From NCBI RefSeq assembly GCF_002109495.1, contig NZ_LVJN01000019.1, forward strand, positions 310,001 to 374,000: DNA of 64,000 nucleotides. Direction: 5' to 3'. The notes under the pieces were generated by a model that made no database searches, had not been told where the DNA came from, and saw only the letters and a program-made list of their open reading frames with translations. The stretch is from Magnetofaba australis IT-1 (lineage in GTDB: Bacteria > Pseudomonadota > Magnetococcia > Magnetococcales > Magnetococcaceae). Below, piece after piece: positions 16,011-23,761 of the stretch. Every line of letters begins with the position of its first letter. Position 1 is the first letter of the stretch. The position numbers were made by a program, and so were the translations under genes.

Positions 16011-16577
16011 TTAAAAAACTTTCCGCAGTCGCTGCCCGATCTGGGAAAGCTCCTTGTGAATCAGCGCCCTGGAGACCTTGCGCGCAGCGGCGACTTCGGT
16101 GATGGATGCAACAGACACCGCTGCGGCAGTAGCCTGAAGCGTGGCAGGCAGCTGGGAGAGCTCCCGTTGCAGGTCCACGCGCCACTCCGCGCGCTCATGC
16201 CAGGGCATGCCGTGATCGGCCCACAGTCCCTGGTCGGTGGAGAGGGTGTCCCCAAGCTCCACGGCGTGGCCGTCATCCTGGGCAACCGGTGTGTGAAGGG
16301 AGATCATCTGCATGGCGCCGCCCCGTTTTGACGCCCGAGCGTGCTCCACCAGGGTGGCCGCCCGTTTGTCGACAATGTCGGCGATGAAAGTCTTGATCCG
16401 CGCGCGCTCCGGGTTGTAGCGTGGCAGGCGTCTGTGCAGGTCGAGCATGAGCTCCTGCTCGATGTCCTCCTGGTCCGCGCTCCGGCAGATGCCGCTCTGC
16501 GCCAGTTTCCGCGCATGAAAGCGGATGGTGGATGCCGCATATGGATGGATGCATTCATACCGATTGAGTGATTCCAT
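16011..16577 (-). CDS. Phage-encoded sigma-70-like factor
   Basis: 188 aa. Residues about 1-75 look like sigma region 2 (HPYAASTIRFHARKL, DQEDIEQELMLDLHRRLPRYNPERARIKTFIADIVDKRAATLVEHAR), and the last 60 residues like region 4 (LSQLPATLQATAAAVSVASITEVAAARKVSRALIHKELSQIGQRLRKVF). It would direct host RNA polymerase, perhaps to phage promoters. It stands alone upstream of the early operon, behind palindromic sites at 16631 and 16758, so its own expression is probably controlled. The region 2 core is divergent, so strength as a true sigma factor is uncertain. Confidence 0.7.
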   Translation of the reverse strand: MESLNRYECIHPYAASTIRFHARKLAQSGICRSADQEDIEQELMLDLHRRLPRYNPERARIKTFIADIVDKRAATLVEHARASKRGGAMQMISLHTPVAQDDGHAVELGDTLSTDQGLWADHGMPWHERAEWRVDLQRELSQLPATLQATAAAVSVASITEVAAARKVSRALIHKELSQIGQRLRKVF

Positions 16578-16630
16578 GATGTCGCCTCGTTTTTCGGGTG
16601 AAGGGCGATGTGCGCCCTGACGCCCGCTAC

Positions 16631-16646
16631 TGGCGACATGTCACGG
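16631..16646. promoter_or_regulatory. Palindromic operator-like site, imperfect copy
   Basis: TGGCGACATGTCACGG differs at three positions from the core CCGTGACATGTCACGG of the perfect palindrome 130 bp away (16761-16776). It lies 54 bp upstream of the sigma-like gene start. Confidence 0.4.
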
Positions 16647-16757
16647 AAGGGGTGGGACAAAGGCTCGCGTCACGGCTGGAAGTTACGGATAAGCACGCAA
16701 AGTCAACGTGTTACCCGGAAAATAAAAATGCAAAATGGGCAAAGAAAGTCCTGCTGA

Positions 16758-16779
16758 GCTCCGTGACATGTCACGGAGC
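16758..16779. promoter_or_regulatory. Perfect 22-bp palindrome between sigma-like and SRAP genes
   Basis: A perfect 22-bp inverted repeat with core CCGTGACATGTCACGG is located 39 bp in front of the SRAP start and in the divergent promoter region. With the second site at 16631-16646 it probably binds one dimeric regulator. A hairpin in RNA is an alternative reading, but there is no T tract. Confidence 0.5.
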
Positions 16780-16817
16780 AGGGCGTGTCAAAGGGGTAGG
16801 GGTAGGGGGAATCGTCG

Positions 16818-17522
16818 ATGTGCGGGAGATTTGCCCAACTGGATGCGCAAGCGGCGTTTCAGGGGAGCCTGAAGCTGCATGTCTCGACGGATTTTGCGCC
16901 GCGCTACAACATCGCGCCGGCGCAGCAGGCGGCAGTGGTGAGATCTTCTGGAAAGGATGGGGACGCGGAGTTATCGGCGCTACGCTGGGGATTGATTCCC
17001 GAGTGGGCCAAGGAGAGCGCCATCGGCGCGAAGATGATCAACGCCCGAGCTGAAACGATTGCAGAGAAACCGGCGTTTCGATCGGCGTTCAGAGCGCGCC
17101 GATGCCTTGTGCCCAGTGATGGATTCTATGAGTGGAAACGGGAAGGAAAGAAGAAAACGCCGTATCTGATTTGCATGGCGAGCCGTGAGCCGTTCGCCAT
17201 GGCGGGGGTGTGGGAGTCCTGGCGCTCGCCAGATGGGGATCGGATTGACAGCTTCAGCGTTCTTACCACCGGGCCCAATGAACTGGTGGAGGAGATCCAT
17301 AACCGCATGCCAGTCATCGTAAAGCGGGACGATTACGCGCTCTGGCTCGATGGCGGCGAACAACGTCTGGAGATGCTGCAACCAATCATGCGCCCTTACT
17401 TTGCCAGCGACATGGCCATGGACAGGGTGGATGACATAGTGAACAGCCCACGCAACGACAGCGCCGCGTGCATGCAGCCCGTGGCGCCGACGCCGTCACT
17501 TTTTTCGGATTGGCCTAACTGA
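16818..17522 (+). CDS. SRAP-family abasic-site sensor protein (YedK/HMCES type)
   Basis: 234 aa. Begins MCGRFAQLD: after removal of Met1 the Cys2 side chain forms a thiazolidine link to abasic sites in single-stranded DNA. Other family signatures are APRYNIAPAQQ, MINARAETI, RRCLVPSDGFYEWKR and EEIHNRMPVIV, with the conserved Asn, Glu and His. The length is normal. SRAP proteins shield abasic sites and are found in hosts and mobile elements; in this prophage the gene sits between the sigma-like factor and the unknown two-gene module, under the palindromic site at 16758. Confidence 0.9.
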   Translation: MCGRFAQLDAQAAFQGSLKLHVSTDFAPRYNIAPAQQAAVVRSSGKDGDAELSALRWGLIPEWAKESAIGAKMINARAETIAEKPAFRSAFRARRCLVPSDGFYEWKREGKKKTPYLICMASREPFAMAGVWESWRSPDGDRIDSFSVLTTGPNELVEEIHNRMPVIVKRDDYALWLDGGEQRLEMLQPIMRPYFASDMAMDRVDDIVNSPRNDSAACMQPVAPTPSLFSDWPN

Positions 17523-17525
17523 CGA

Positions 17526-18593
17526 TCACTGTTGCTCAATCTGAAACCGGCAGCGATAAGCAGAATCCTGCCTGTCCCAATAGACCGGTTGCCCCTCCAT
17601 GCCGAAATAGGCGCGCAACTTCTCATTGAGCCGCTGCACCCGTTTGCGGTTTTGTGGATCGTCACGGGAACTGCCGACCTCTATGCGCCCATAGCCATCC
17701 GCGAAGTCCTCCAGCAGTCGCCAGATCTTGGTTGGCTCGCTGTTGGTGCGATTGGCCATGCCCATCTGGGTGTAGTTGACGGTGCGCTGTTGCTCGTTGG
17801 CGCCCGTGCGGCACAATACCGTGAGCCGTGCTCCGTCAAGAAATTGCATGCGCAAATCGCCCCACTTGGCGTTACTGGGGGTGGGGAACCTCTCCAGACC
17901 CGCATCAACGCTATCCGGCTCCGGAGGCTGAAGCGACTCCAGAAACGGCTGCACCGCCGGGCCGATGGCGAACTCGCCATTGCCGCCCGCCACCAGCAGA
18001 TCCGTCAGTGCCAGGAACACGCCCTCTGAACGCTGAAGTGTCTCTGAAATAGGAAGCGTGACAAACCGGGGTGTAGGCGCCAGCAGAATAAATGATCCGC
18101 TCTCCCGCTGACTCAAGCGCGCCGCCATATCCAGCCTTCTGTCGGCGCGGTGCTCCAGTGACAGGTAGATTGAGCGCCTGCGCCACGCCACATCCGCCAA
18201 TGTGCCCACATGAAAGGTCTCGTAGATTCCCTCTACCGGTAAGAACGCCGGTTCCACGCCCAGCGCCAGCGCCGAGAGCTGACAGAGCCTGCGCCGATCC
18301 AGCTCATGGATCACCAGATCAGAGGGCGACAGGGAGATGTCCTCGCACTCGGTCTCCACCTCATTGCCACAGACCGCCACGATTTGCCCATCGCCACAAT
18401 CCACCACGCGCCTGGGGCAACCTGGCCCCGCCGGATAGGGGCAGGGCCAGATATCACTGCGCCGGTCGGTCGGGCGCAGAAGGGACTCGGCAATGGCGAA
18501 ATCCTCGCCCAACCACGTCTCCCACTGCGCCCGCATGCCCGACTTGCCAGGGCTGACTTCAATGTGACGCCAAAGGCGGTTCAGGTCGCGCAT
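17526..18593 (-). CDS. Unknown protein with N-terminal cysteine motif and C-terminal winged-helix-like end (module gene B)
   Basis: 355 aa from MRDLNRLWRHIEV. Cysteines in WPCPYPAGPGCPRRVVDCGDG, VAVCGNEV and ETECEDI (about residues 50-85) look like a small metal-binding cluster. The last 45 residues (KRVQRLNEKLRAYFGM...YRCRFQIEQ) have the helix-then-beta-wing pattern of a winged helix. No catalytic motif is visible. The start at 18593 has GGAATCGGAA upstream; an ATG 24 nt earlier has no site. The gene overlaps the end of its upstream partner by 35 nt, so the two form one operon directly downstream of the LexA-like repressor gene. I do not recognise the family. Confidence 0.65.
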   Translation of the reverse strand: MRDLNRLWRHIEVSPGKSGMRAQWETWLGEDFAIAESLLRPTDRRSDIWPCPYPAGPGCPRRVVDCGDGQIVAVCGNEVETECEDISLSPSDLVIHELDRRRLCQLSALALGVEPAFLPVEGIYETFHVGTLADVAWRRRSIYLSLEHRADRRLDMAARLSQRESGSFILLAPTPRFVTLPISETLQRSEGVFLALTDLLVAGGNGEFAIGPAVQPFLESLQPPEPDSVDAGLERFPTPSNAKWGDLRMQFLDGARLTVLCRTGANEQQRTVNYTQMGMANRTNSEPTKIWRLLEDFADGYGRIEVGSSRDDPQNRKRVQRLNEKLRAYFGMEGQPVYWDRQDSAYRCRFQIEQQ

Positions 18594-19755
18594 GGTTCCG
18601 ATTCCGTATGGGCCCATTCATGAAGCCGCGACGGCGCATCCACTTCTCAATCACGACGCTGTCGCCATCCCGGGTGAAACAGGCCTTATTGGCGTTGGAG
18701 ATGGTGAATGAGCGTGGCCTCGGCGCTCCCCGGAACTTTGCGTTAAAGCTCGCATTCACCAAGTTTGCGTCATGGGGGAAGGAAAATCCTTTGCGCGCAA
18801 AGCTCTCGATCAGATCTTTGCCCTTTTGGATCTCAACATCTTCACCCTCATCAGGGGATTGGAATGCGACCGCGGTCAGGCGGACCCAATCCAACTCGTC
18901 CAGATCGCCACAGGACAAGGATGCCTGATTCCTGTCGAGCAACGGCTTTAAGGTGTATTTCTCACGAAGCCGGAAGAACTGCGCGTCGCCGAACAGATGC
19001 AGGCCAACCGTTGTGGCGTACATGGCGCGCTCACGCACATTGTCCGTGCGAATGCTCAGTTCATTGAATTCACGGTCGTAGACCACCAAATCGAAACACT
19101 CGGGACGATAGAAAACGCTGGCGGACTCGCCGTCCTTTTTTACTGCGCTGTCGCGCCGATAGGATTTGCCATGGCGCACCACCAGGATCATGCGTGGACC
19201 GTGATCAAACAGCATCACCCGACAGCCACGCCCTCGATGGTGCGCATCAAACCAATCATCCATCTGCTGCTCAAGCGCACGCAGCTTCTCCTCGTCGGGT
19301 AAGGTGAATTCCCCGCGCCACGATTCGGATCCGTCAAAGCAGTAGTAAGAGCGCGCCCGCTGGATGAAAACCATGGCGTGCTGCCTCTCCAGCAGTTCAC
19401 GATTCTCCAGATAGACCAGCACCGCCACATCCATGGGCGTTGCCGTCACCGGCACATCAATCGCCAACTGCTGGTCCCGAATCGCCGCCAGCAAACGATC
19501 CATGCCGCTCTCGGTGGACATCTCGTGGATCAGATACAGCGCCTCCAGCAATTCCATGGGGGCCTTTTCGTCCAGGTTCATAATCGCTCGGGAGAGTTCC
19601 CCGTAATCCAATCCGTCGTCCTCACGCCTTAAAATACCAGCGCCCAGACCATCCAGATAATCCCGATAGGGAGAGAGAAGTTGCCGCAAACGTGCGGGTT
19701 CAATGGTCCGAAGGAGCTCAGGCTGTGCAAAACGTCGCGGATTGAATGTCGCCAT
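18559..19755 (-). CDS. Unknown 398-aa protein (module gene A)
   Basis: No known domain is recognised. The N-terminal 130 residues are helical (LLRTIEPARLRQLLSPYRDYLDGL, MELLEALYLIHEMS). The middle is mixed alpha/beta (CRVMLFDHGPRMILVVRHGKSYRRDSAVKKDG, ECFDLVVYDREFNELSIRTDNVRERAMYATTVGLHLFG), and the end contains RSFTISNANKACFTRDGDSVVIEKWMRRRGF. The overall order resembles a sensor or scaffold rather than an enzyme, but this is a guess. It ends inside the start of gene B and begins 37 nt after the repressor stop, so repressor, A and B may share a transcript expressed in the lysogen, which is where defence or exclusion genes usually sit. Confidence 0.65.
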   Translation of the reverse strand: MATFNPRRFAQPELLRTIEPARLRQLLSPYRDYLDGLGAGILRREDDGLDYGELSRAIMNLDEKAPMELLEALYLIHEMSTESGMDRLLAAIRDQQLAIDVPVTATPMDVAVLVYLENRELLERQHAMVFIQRARSYYCFDGSESWRGEFTLPDEEKLRALEQQMDDWFDAHHRGRGCRVMLFDHGPRMILVVRHGKSYRRDSAVKKDGESASVFYRPECFDLVVYDREFNELSIRTDNVRERAMYATTVGLHLFGDAQFFRLREKYTLKPLLDRNQASLSCGDLDELDWVRLTAVAFQSPDEGEDVEIQKGKDLIESFARKGFSFPHDANLVNASFNAKFRGAPRPRSFTISNANKACFTRDGDSVVIEKWMRRRGFMNGPIRNRNHARPEPPLASH

Positions 19756-19792
19756 GGGGATTCTCCATTTCGTCAGTAATCTGATTGTCTAC

Positions 19793-20500
19793 TCATGGGC
19801 CGGCCTCCCAGCCCCGCACCGCCAACACCTTACCCAGAATGCGGATGTTACCGTCTGGCGGCACTTCTATGGGTTTGTAAGACCGGTTCTCCGGTCTGAG
19901 TTGAATGACTGACTCCGATATATGGAGCCGCTTGACGGTGGCTTCGCCTTCGAGCATCGCCACCACGATGTCGCCGTTCTCCGCCAGCGCCTGCTGACGC
20001 ACGATGACGATGTCGCCATCGTTGATCTCCGCATCGATCATGCTGTCGCCGCGCACCTTGAGCGCAAAGCAGGGACCAGAAGCCAGAGAGGACTCGATCA
20101 GCAGTTCGCCAACCTGGTTTTCCACCGCCAGGATGGGCACGCCCGCCGCTACTTCGCCGATGATGGGGATGGGCTTCAGCTTCGGCACGCCAGGCTTTCC
20201 TTTTCTGGGCGATGCCAGCTTTCCTGAAGCATCATCCACCGCCGGACGCTCGACGATCTTGATGGAGCGTGGCTTTCGGGGCGTGCGCTGAAGGAACCCC
20301 TTTTGCTCCATCTTCTTGACCTGTTCATGGGCGCTGGGGGTCTTCATGCCCAGGGCTTCGGCGATCTCCTGCACCGTGGGCGGCATCCCCTCCCGTTCGA
20401 ATGCGTCACGGATTACCTCCATGATGCGTTCTTGGGCAGGCGTCAGCCCTTCCGCTGGCTTGGGCCCGGGCCGTTTTCTGCTCTCTTTTGTCAGCGCCAT
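19793..20500 (-). CDS. lexA: LexA-like S24 self-cleaving repressor
   Basis: 235 aa. Residues about 20-80 are a LexA-type winged helix (LTPAQERIMEVIRDAFEREGMPPTVQEIAEALGMKTPSAHEQVKKMEQKGFL). After a basic linker comes an S24 domain: the Ala-Gly cleavage site in IGEVAAGVPI, the catalytic Ser in KVRGDSMIDAEI and the catalytic Lys in EGEATVKRLH. DNA damage should trigger RecA-assisted self-cleavage and induction. It lies in the position of the phage repressor, divergent from the integration module with a 19-bp operator between them, so it is probably the prophage repressor rather than the host LexA; the symbol describes the family. Confidence 0.88.
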   Translation of the reverse strand: MALTKESRKRPGPKPAEGLTPAQERIMEVIRDAFEREGMPPTVQEIAEALGMKTPSAHEQVKKMEQKGFLQRTPRKPRSIKIVERPAVDDASGKLASPRKGKPGVPKLKPIPIIGEVAAGVPILAVENQVGELLIESSLASGPCFALKVRGDSMIDAEINDGDIVIVRQQALAENGDIVVAMLEGEATVKRLHISESVIQLRPENRSYKPIEVPPDGNIRILGKVLAVRGWEAGP

Positions 20501-20587
20501 CTGATCCTCCTTGAGCTCCGGAGACGTCTCTCCGGGATTTTCTCGGCGACTGACCTGATTCTAGTTAGGCTATATATCGGCGTCAAC

Positions 20588-20608
20588 AAATTTCACCTAA
20601 GCGGAAAT
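20588..20608. promoter_or_regulatory. Inverted repeat AATTTC/GAAATT near the repressor promoter
   Basis: AATTTC and GAAATT, 9 nt apart, lie between the repressor gene and the operator at 20628. An AT-rich CTATATAT that could be the repressor -10 element precedes it on the left. It may be a second, weaker operator. Confidence 0.3.
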
Positions 20609-20627
20609 TCGTGACGATTTTTCTCCA

Positions 20628-20646
20628 TTCCCGGTAGAGAACGGAA
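20628..20646. promoter_or_regulatory. Repressor operator, copy 2 (repressor/integration module)
   Basis: TTCCCGGTAGAGAACGGAA is the exact reverse complement of the 19-mer at 15968-15986. It lies in the divergent region, 128 bp from the repressor start and 47 bp from the GTG of the TSCPD gene, as expected for a repressor that controls its own gene and the opposite promoter. Confidence 0.6.
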
Positions 20647-20692
20647 CAGGGGAGCTTAAACGCCAGCTACGACAGGGAGTGGAGGAAAGATC

Positions 20693-21118
20693 GTGAATGC
20701 GCAAAGCACATCTACAGAGGCGAGAGAGGGAAACGATGTCTGTACAGGGTGTGCGTTGCCCCAACGCCCCAGCCGCCTGACTGGATCAACCTATAAGATT
20801 ACCACGCCGCTCTCTGAACACGCCTTATACCTGACCATCAACGACATCGAAACCGATGGCGGGCGGCGGCCCTTTGAGATCTTTATCAACTCCAAGAGCA
20901 TGGATCACTTTGCCTGGGTGGTGGCGCTGACTCGGGTGGTGTCGGCGGTGCTGCGCCGTGAGGAGGATCCCACGTTTCTGGTGGAAGAGCTGCGCGCCAT
21001 TTTTGATCCCCAGGGCGGGTACTTCAAACCCGGCGGGCGGCGCATGAACAGCGTGGTGGCGGAGATTGGCGATTGCCTGGAGGCGCATCTTCAACGCTTG
21101 AACGGTGTGGGCTCATGA
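20693..21118 (+). CDS. TSCPD-domain protein (ribonucleotide reductase C-terminal-like)
   Basis: 141 aa, GTG start with GGAGGAAAG 7 nt upstream. The pattern YKITTPLSEHALYLTIND, RPFEIFINSKSMDHFAWVVALTRVVSAVLRR, LVEELRAIFDPQGGYFKPGGRRMNSVVAEIGD matches the TSCPD domain found at the C-terminus of vitamin-B12-dependent ribonucleotide reductases, here as a separate protein with an N-terminal CTGC motif. No catalytic reductase domain is present. Free TSCPD proteins often travel with DUF2924 and a serine recombinase in alphaproteobacterial elements, as here; their role is unknown. Confidence 0.78.
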   Translation: MNAQSTSTEAREGNDVCTGCALPQRPSRLTGSTYKITTPLSEHALYLTINDIETDGGRRPFEIFINSKSMDHFAWVVALTRVVSAVLRREEDPTFLVEELRAIFDPQGGYFKPGGRRMNSVVAEIGDCLEAHLQRLNGVGS

Positions 21119-21312
21119 CTGGCTGCGACCCCAACATGCTGACAGCTGAAGAGCGTTTGGACGAGGTGGCGCAGATCGTTGCCAGGGGGCTTCTGCGGAT
21201 GCTCTCCAGAAAGCGTCAGCACTCTGAAAAGGCAGAGACTATTTGCCTGGATAAACCGGCCATGAAGAGCGTTCATGTCACTGGGAACAAACTGAATAGG
21301 AGAACCCAATGA
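21115..21312 (+). CDS. Small protein of the recombinase module (65 aa)
   Basis: Starts MTGCDPNMLTAEERLDEVAQ and contains VARGLLRMLSRKRQ. The LDEVAxIxARGLLRL pattern recurs in small proteins next to DUF2924/serine recombinase genes. The ATG overlaps the TSCPD stop (ATGA) and the stop overlaps the DUF2924 start, so it is firmly in a coupled four-gene operon. Function unknown. Confidence 0.7.
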   Translation: MTGCDPNMLTAEERLDEVAQIVARGLLRMLSRKRQHSEKAETICLDKPAMKSVHVTGNKLNRRTQ

Positions 21313-21755
21313 CAAACAACGTGATGCAACGCCTGGCGGCGCTGCCGAAAATGACTACGCCACAGCTAAAGGCGCTTTGGAAGGACCTGTTCGACAAGGA
21401 TCCACCGGGTTACGACCGGCGATTCATGGTCAAACGGCTGGCCTTTCGTATTCAGGAGTTGGCCTATGGAGGGCACTCGGAGGAGACCAAAGCGCAACTC
21501 AAGGCGCTGGCGGAAGATGATCAACTGCAGTCCCGTCACCCAGCGAATCAGCGCGCCGATGGGATGCCTGCGGTTGGCGCCCGCCTTATCCGGGAGTGGC
21601 GGGGGGTGACTCACCAGGTGGTGGTGATGGAGGAAGGCTTCTCATGGCAAGGGCGGACCTTCAAAAGCCTCTCACCCATTGCCCGTGAGATCACTGGGAC
21701 CCGCTGGTCTGGCCCTCGGTTCTTTGGCCTTAAAACAGCTGGAGCCCCCAAATGA
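21309..21755 (+). CDS. DUF2924 protein
   Basis: 148 aa. The N-terminus MQRLAALPKMTTPQLKALWKDLFDKDPPGYDRRFMVKRLAFRIQELAYGG and the C-terminal SWQGRTFKSLSPIAREITGTRWSGPRFFGL are the two signatures of DUF2924. The second half resembles the RAMA-type domain found in DNA-modification contexts. The family is nearly always encoded directly before a large serine recombinase and may assist it. It overlaps the recombinase start (ATGA). Confidence 0.85.
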   Translation: MTNNVMQRLAALPKMTTPQLKALWKDLFDKDPPGYDRRFMVKRLAFRIQELAYGGHSEETKAQLKALAEDDQLQSRHPANQRADGMPAVGARLIREWRGVTHQVVVMEEGFSWQGRTFKSLSPIAREITGTRWSGPRFFGLKTAGAPK

Positions 21756-23077
21756 GTCGCAAATCCTTAACACCCAAGGTGCGCTGCGCCATCTACACGC
21801 GCAAGAGTACCGACGAAGGGCTGGAAATGGAGTTTAACTCCTTGGATGCCCAGCGCGAGGCATGCGCCGCTTACATCACCAGCCAGAAATCCAATGGCTG
21901 GCATCCGCTTCCTGACCGATATGACGACGGCGGCTTCTCTGGCGGCAACATGGAGCGCCCCGCCCTGAAACGCTTGATGGCGGACATTGAGGCGGGGCAA
22001 GTGGACATTGTGGTCTGCTACAAGGTGGACCGGCTATCGCGCTCTTTGCTGGATTTCTCACAGCTGATTGAGGTGTTTGAGCGCCATGGGGCCAGCTTTG
22101 TCTCCATCACCCAGCAATTCTCCACAACCACATCTATGGGGCGGCTGACGCTGAACATGCTGCTCAGCTTTGCCCAGTATGAGCGTGAGGTAATCGCCGA
22201 GCGGATCCGAGACAAGGTGGCCGCCTCCAAGCGCAAGGGGATGTGGATGGGGGGCGTACCGCCCCTGGGGTACGATGTAGTTGACCGCAAACTGGTGATT
22301 AACGAGGAGGAAGCGCAACTGGTCCAGCACATTTTCAAGCGCTTCACCCAAGTTGGATCAGTCACCTCCCTGGTGCAGGAGCTCAATGATGCAGGACGCC
22401 GCACCAAAAGCTGGACAACTCAGAGCGGGCGGGTGCGTGAAGGTGGAAAGTTTGACAAAAACAGCCTCTACCGGATGCTGAAAAACCGCATCTACCTGGG
22501 AGAGATCGTTCACAAGGAGGAATCCTTTCCTGGCGAACATGTGGCCATCATTCAACCGCAGCAATGGCAGAGAGTCGAGAGCATTCTGGCTGAGAATGCC
22601 CATCAGCGCGCCAACCAAAGCCGGTCCCAGTCACCCGCTCCTCTGAAGGGGATTCTCCGCTGTGGCCACTGCAATCGGGCTATGAAGCCCAGCCACACCC
22701 GCAAAAAGGGTAAGCAGTACCGATACTACACCTGCCAGCAGGCGCTCAAGCGAGGTCACGACTCCTGCCCAGTCAAAACAGTCGCCGCAGGTGAAGTGGA
22801 GCAACTGGTGCTGGACCAGATTCAAGGGATCCTGGCCAGTCCGGAGATGGTGGTGAATATCTGGAAATCGGCGCGACAGGAAGGCGGCTTTCTGACCGAG
22901 TTGGAAGCCACCGAGGCGCTGCGCAATTTGGAGCCCATCTGGCAAGAGCTCTTCCCCCTGGAGCAATCCCGTCTGCTGAACCTGCTGCTTGACCGGGTGA
23001 TGATCACGACGGATCAGATGGAGGTCCACCTGCGCAGAGAGGGGATCGATCATCTGGCGGGTGAGCTTGCCGCCTGA
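21752..23077 (+). CDS. Large serine recombinase (integrase)
   Basis: 441 aa. Residues about 8-160 are the resolvase catalytic domain: AIYTRKSTDEG holds the nucleophilic Ser, followed by VVCYKVDRLSRSLLD and LLSFAQYEREVIAERIRDK. Residues about 170-270 are the recombinase domain and residues about 290-345 the zinc ribbon (LRCGHCNRAM, YTCQQALKRGHDSC). It is shorter than phiC31-type integrases, in line with the DUF2924-linked group. It should integrate and, with help, excise the element. No att site could be identified from one end only. Confidence 0.9.
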   Translation: MSRKSLTPKVRCAIYTRKSTDEGLEMEFNSLDAQREACAAYITSQKSNGWHPLPDRYDDGGFSGGNMERPALKRLMADIEAGQVDIVVCYKVDRLSRSLLDFSQLIEVFERHGASFVSITQQFSTTTSMGRLTLNMLLSFAQYEREVIAERIRDKVAASKRKGMWMGGVPPLGYDVVDRKLVINEEEAQLVQHIFKRFTQVGSVTSLVQELNDAGRRTKSWTTQSGRVREGGKFDKNSLYRMLKNRIYLGEIVHKEESFPGEHVAIIQPQQWQRVESILAENAHQRANQSRSQSPAPLKGILRCGHCNRAMKPSHTRKKGKQYRYYTCQQALKRGHDSCPVKTVAAGEVEQLVLDQIQGILASPEMVVNIWKSARQEGGFLTELEATEALRNLEPIWQELFPLEQSRLLNLLLDRVMITTDQMEVHLRREGIDHLAGELAA

Positions 23078-23104
23078 CCCCATATAGAAGCGAGGAGATT
23101 AACC

Positions 23105-23503
23105 ATGCAAGCCACGTTGAGCCCTGATGGGCAGAATATCATTATCCGCATCCCCTTGAACATGAAACGGATGGGAGGGCGTAAAGCCATTATTCCACCT
23201 GAAGGGAGCAATAGCCCGTTCCGGCACAGTCACCGGGCTGACAAGGTGTTGCTGAAGGCGCTGGGGCGCGCCCACCGCTGGTTGGAGATGCTGGAAAACG
23301 GTGAGGTGGGGTCCATCAAGGCTCTGGCTGCGCAGGAAGAGCTTGATGACTCATACGTGACCAGGATTCTGCGACTCACTCTGTTGGCCCCGGAGATCGT
23401 GGCGGCCATCATCAACGGAATGCAGCCAGAGGGGCTGACCTGGAAGGTCCTGTCCAAGCCGTTTCCGGTGGAGTGGGAGAGGCAGCGAGAGCTGTGGATG
23501 TGA
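23105..23503 (+). CDS. Recombinase-associated HTH protein
   Basis: 132 aa. The middle LLKALGRAHRWLEMLENGEVGSIKALAAQEELDDSYVTRILRLTLLAPEIVAAIINGMQPEGLTWKVLSKPFPVEWERQREL is a helix-turn-helix region that recurs in proteins encoded directly after serine recombinases in alphaproteobacterial elements. It may be a directionality factor or regulator; this is inferred from position. It is the last recognisable gene of the mobile element. Confidence 0.75.
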   Translation: MQATLSPDGQNIIIRIPLNMKRMGGRKAIIPPEGSNSPFRHSHRADKVLLKALGRAHRWLEMLENGEVGSIKALAAQEELDDSYVTRILRLTLLAPEIVAAIINGMQPEGLTWKVLSKPFPVEWERQRELWM

Positions 23504-23761
23504 TGAATTTAAAATAACTTTCGGTTTTTTACTGTCTGAATTTTATTGGATTTTCCACCGTGCATCACGTCAATACAGTTCGAAGCGGGATGAGGCACTC
23601 CATTAACAATTGAAAATATTTTCCCTCAGCGATCCACTCCTGTGTTAGGGTGTAGCCTGCATGATCATGAAATTTTCTAGCGCTACCATTTACTGATTGC
23701 GTATTTTGACTGAATGCACTTAGATTTGATTCACTAAATTGCGTGCCAATAAAAGGCCACA
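23504..23761. other. Right boundary region of the element, no gene seen
   Basis: About 260 bp of AT-rich sequence between the last element gene and the HAF-repeat gene. The right attachment site is expected here or slightly beyond, but short serine-integrase sites cannot be recognised without the left end or an empty site. AAAAGG just before 23762 is the ribosome site of the next gene. Confidence 0.35.
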
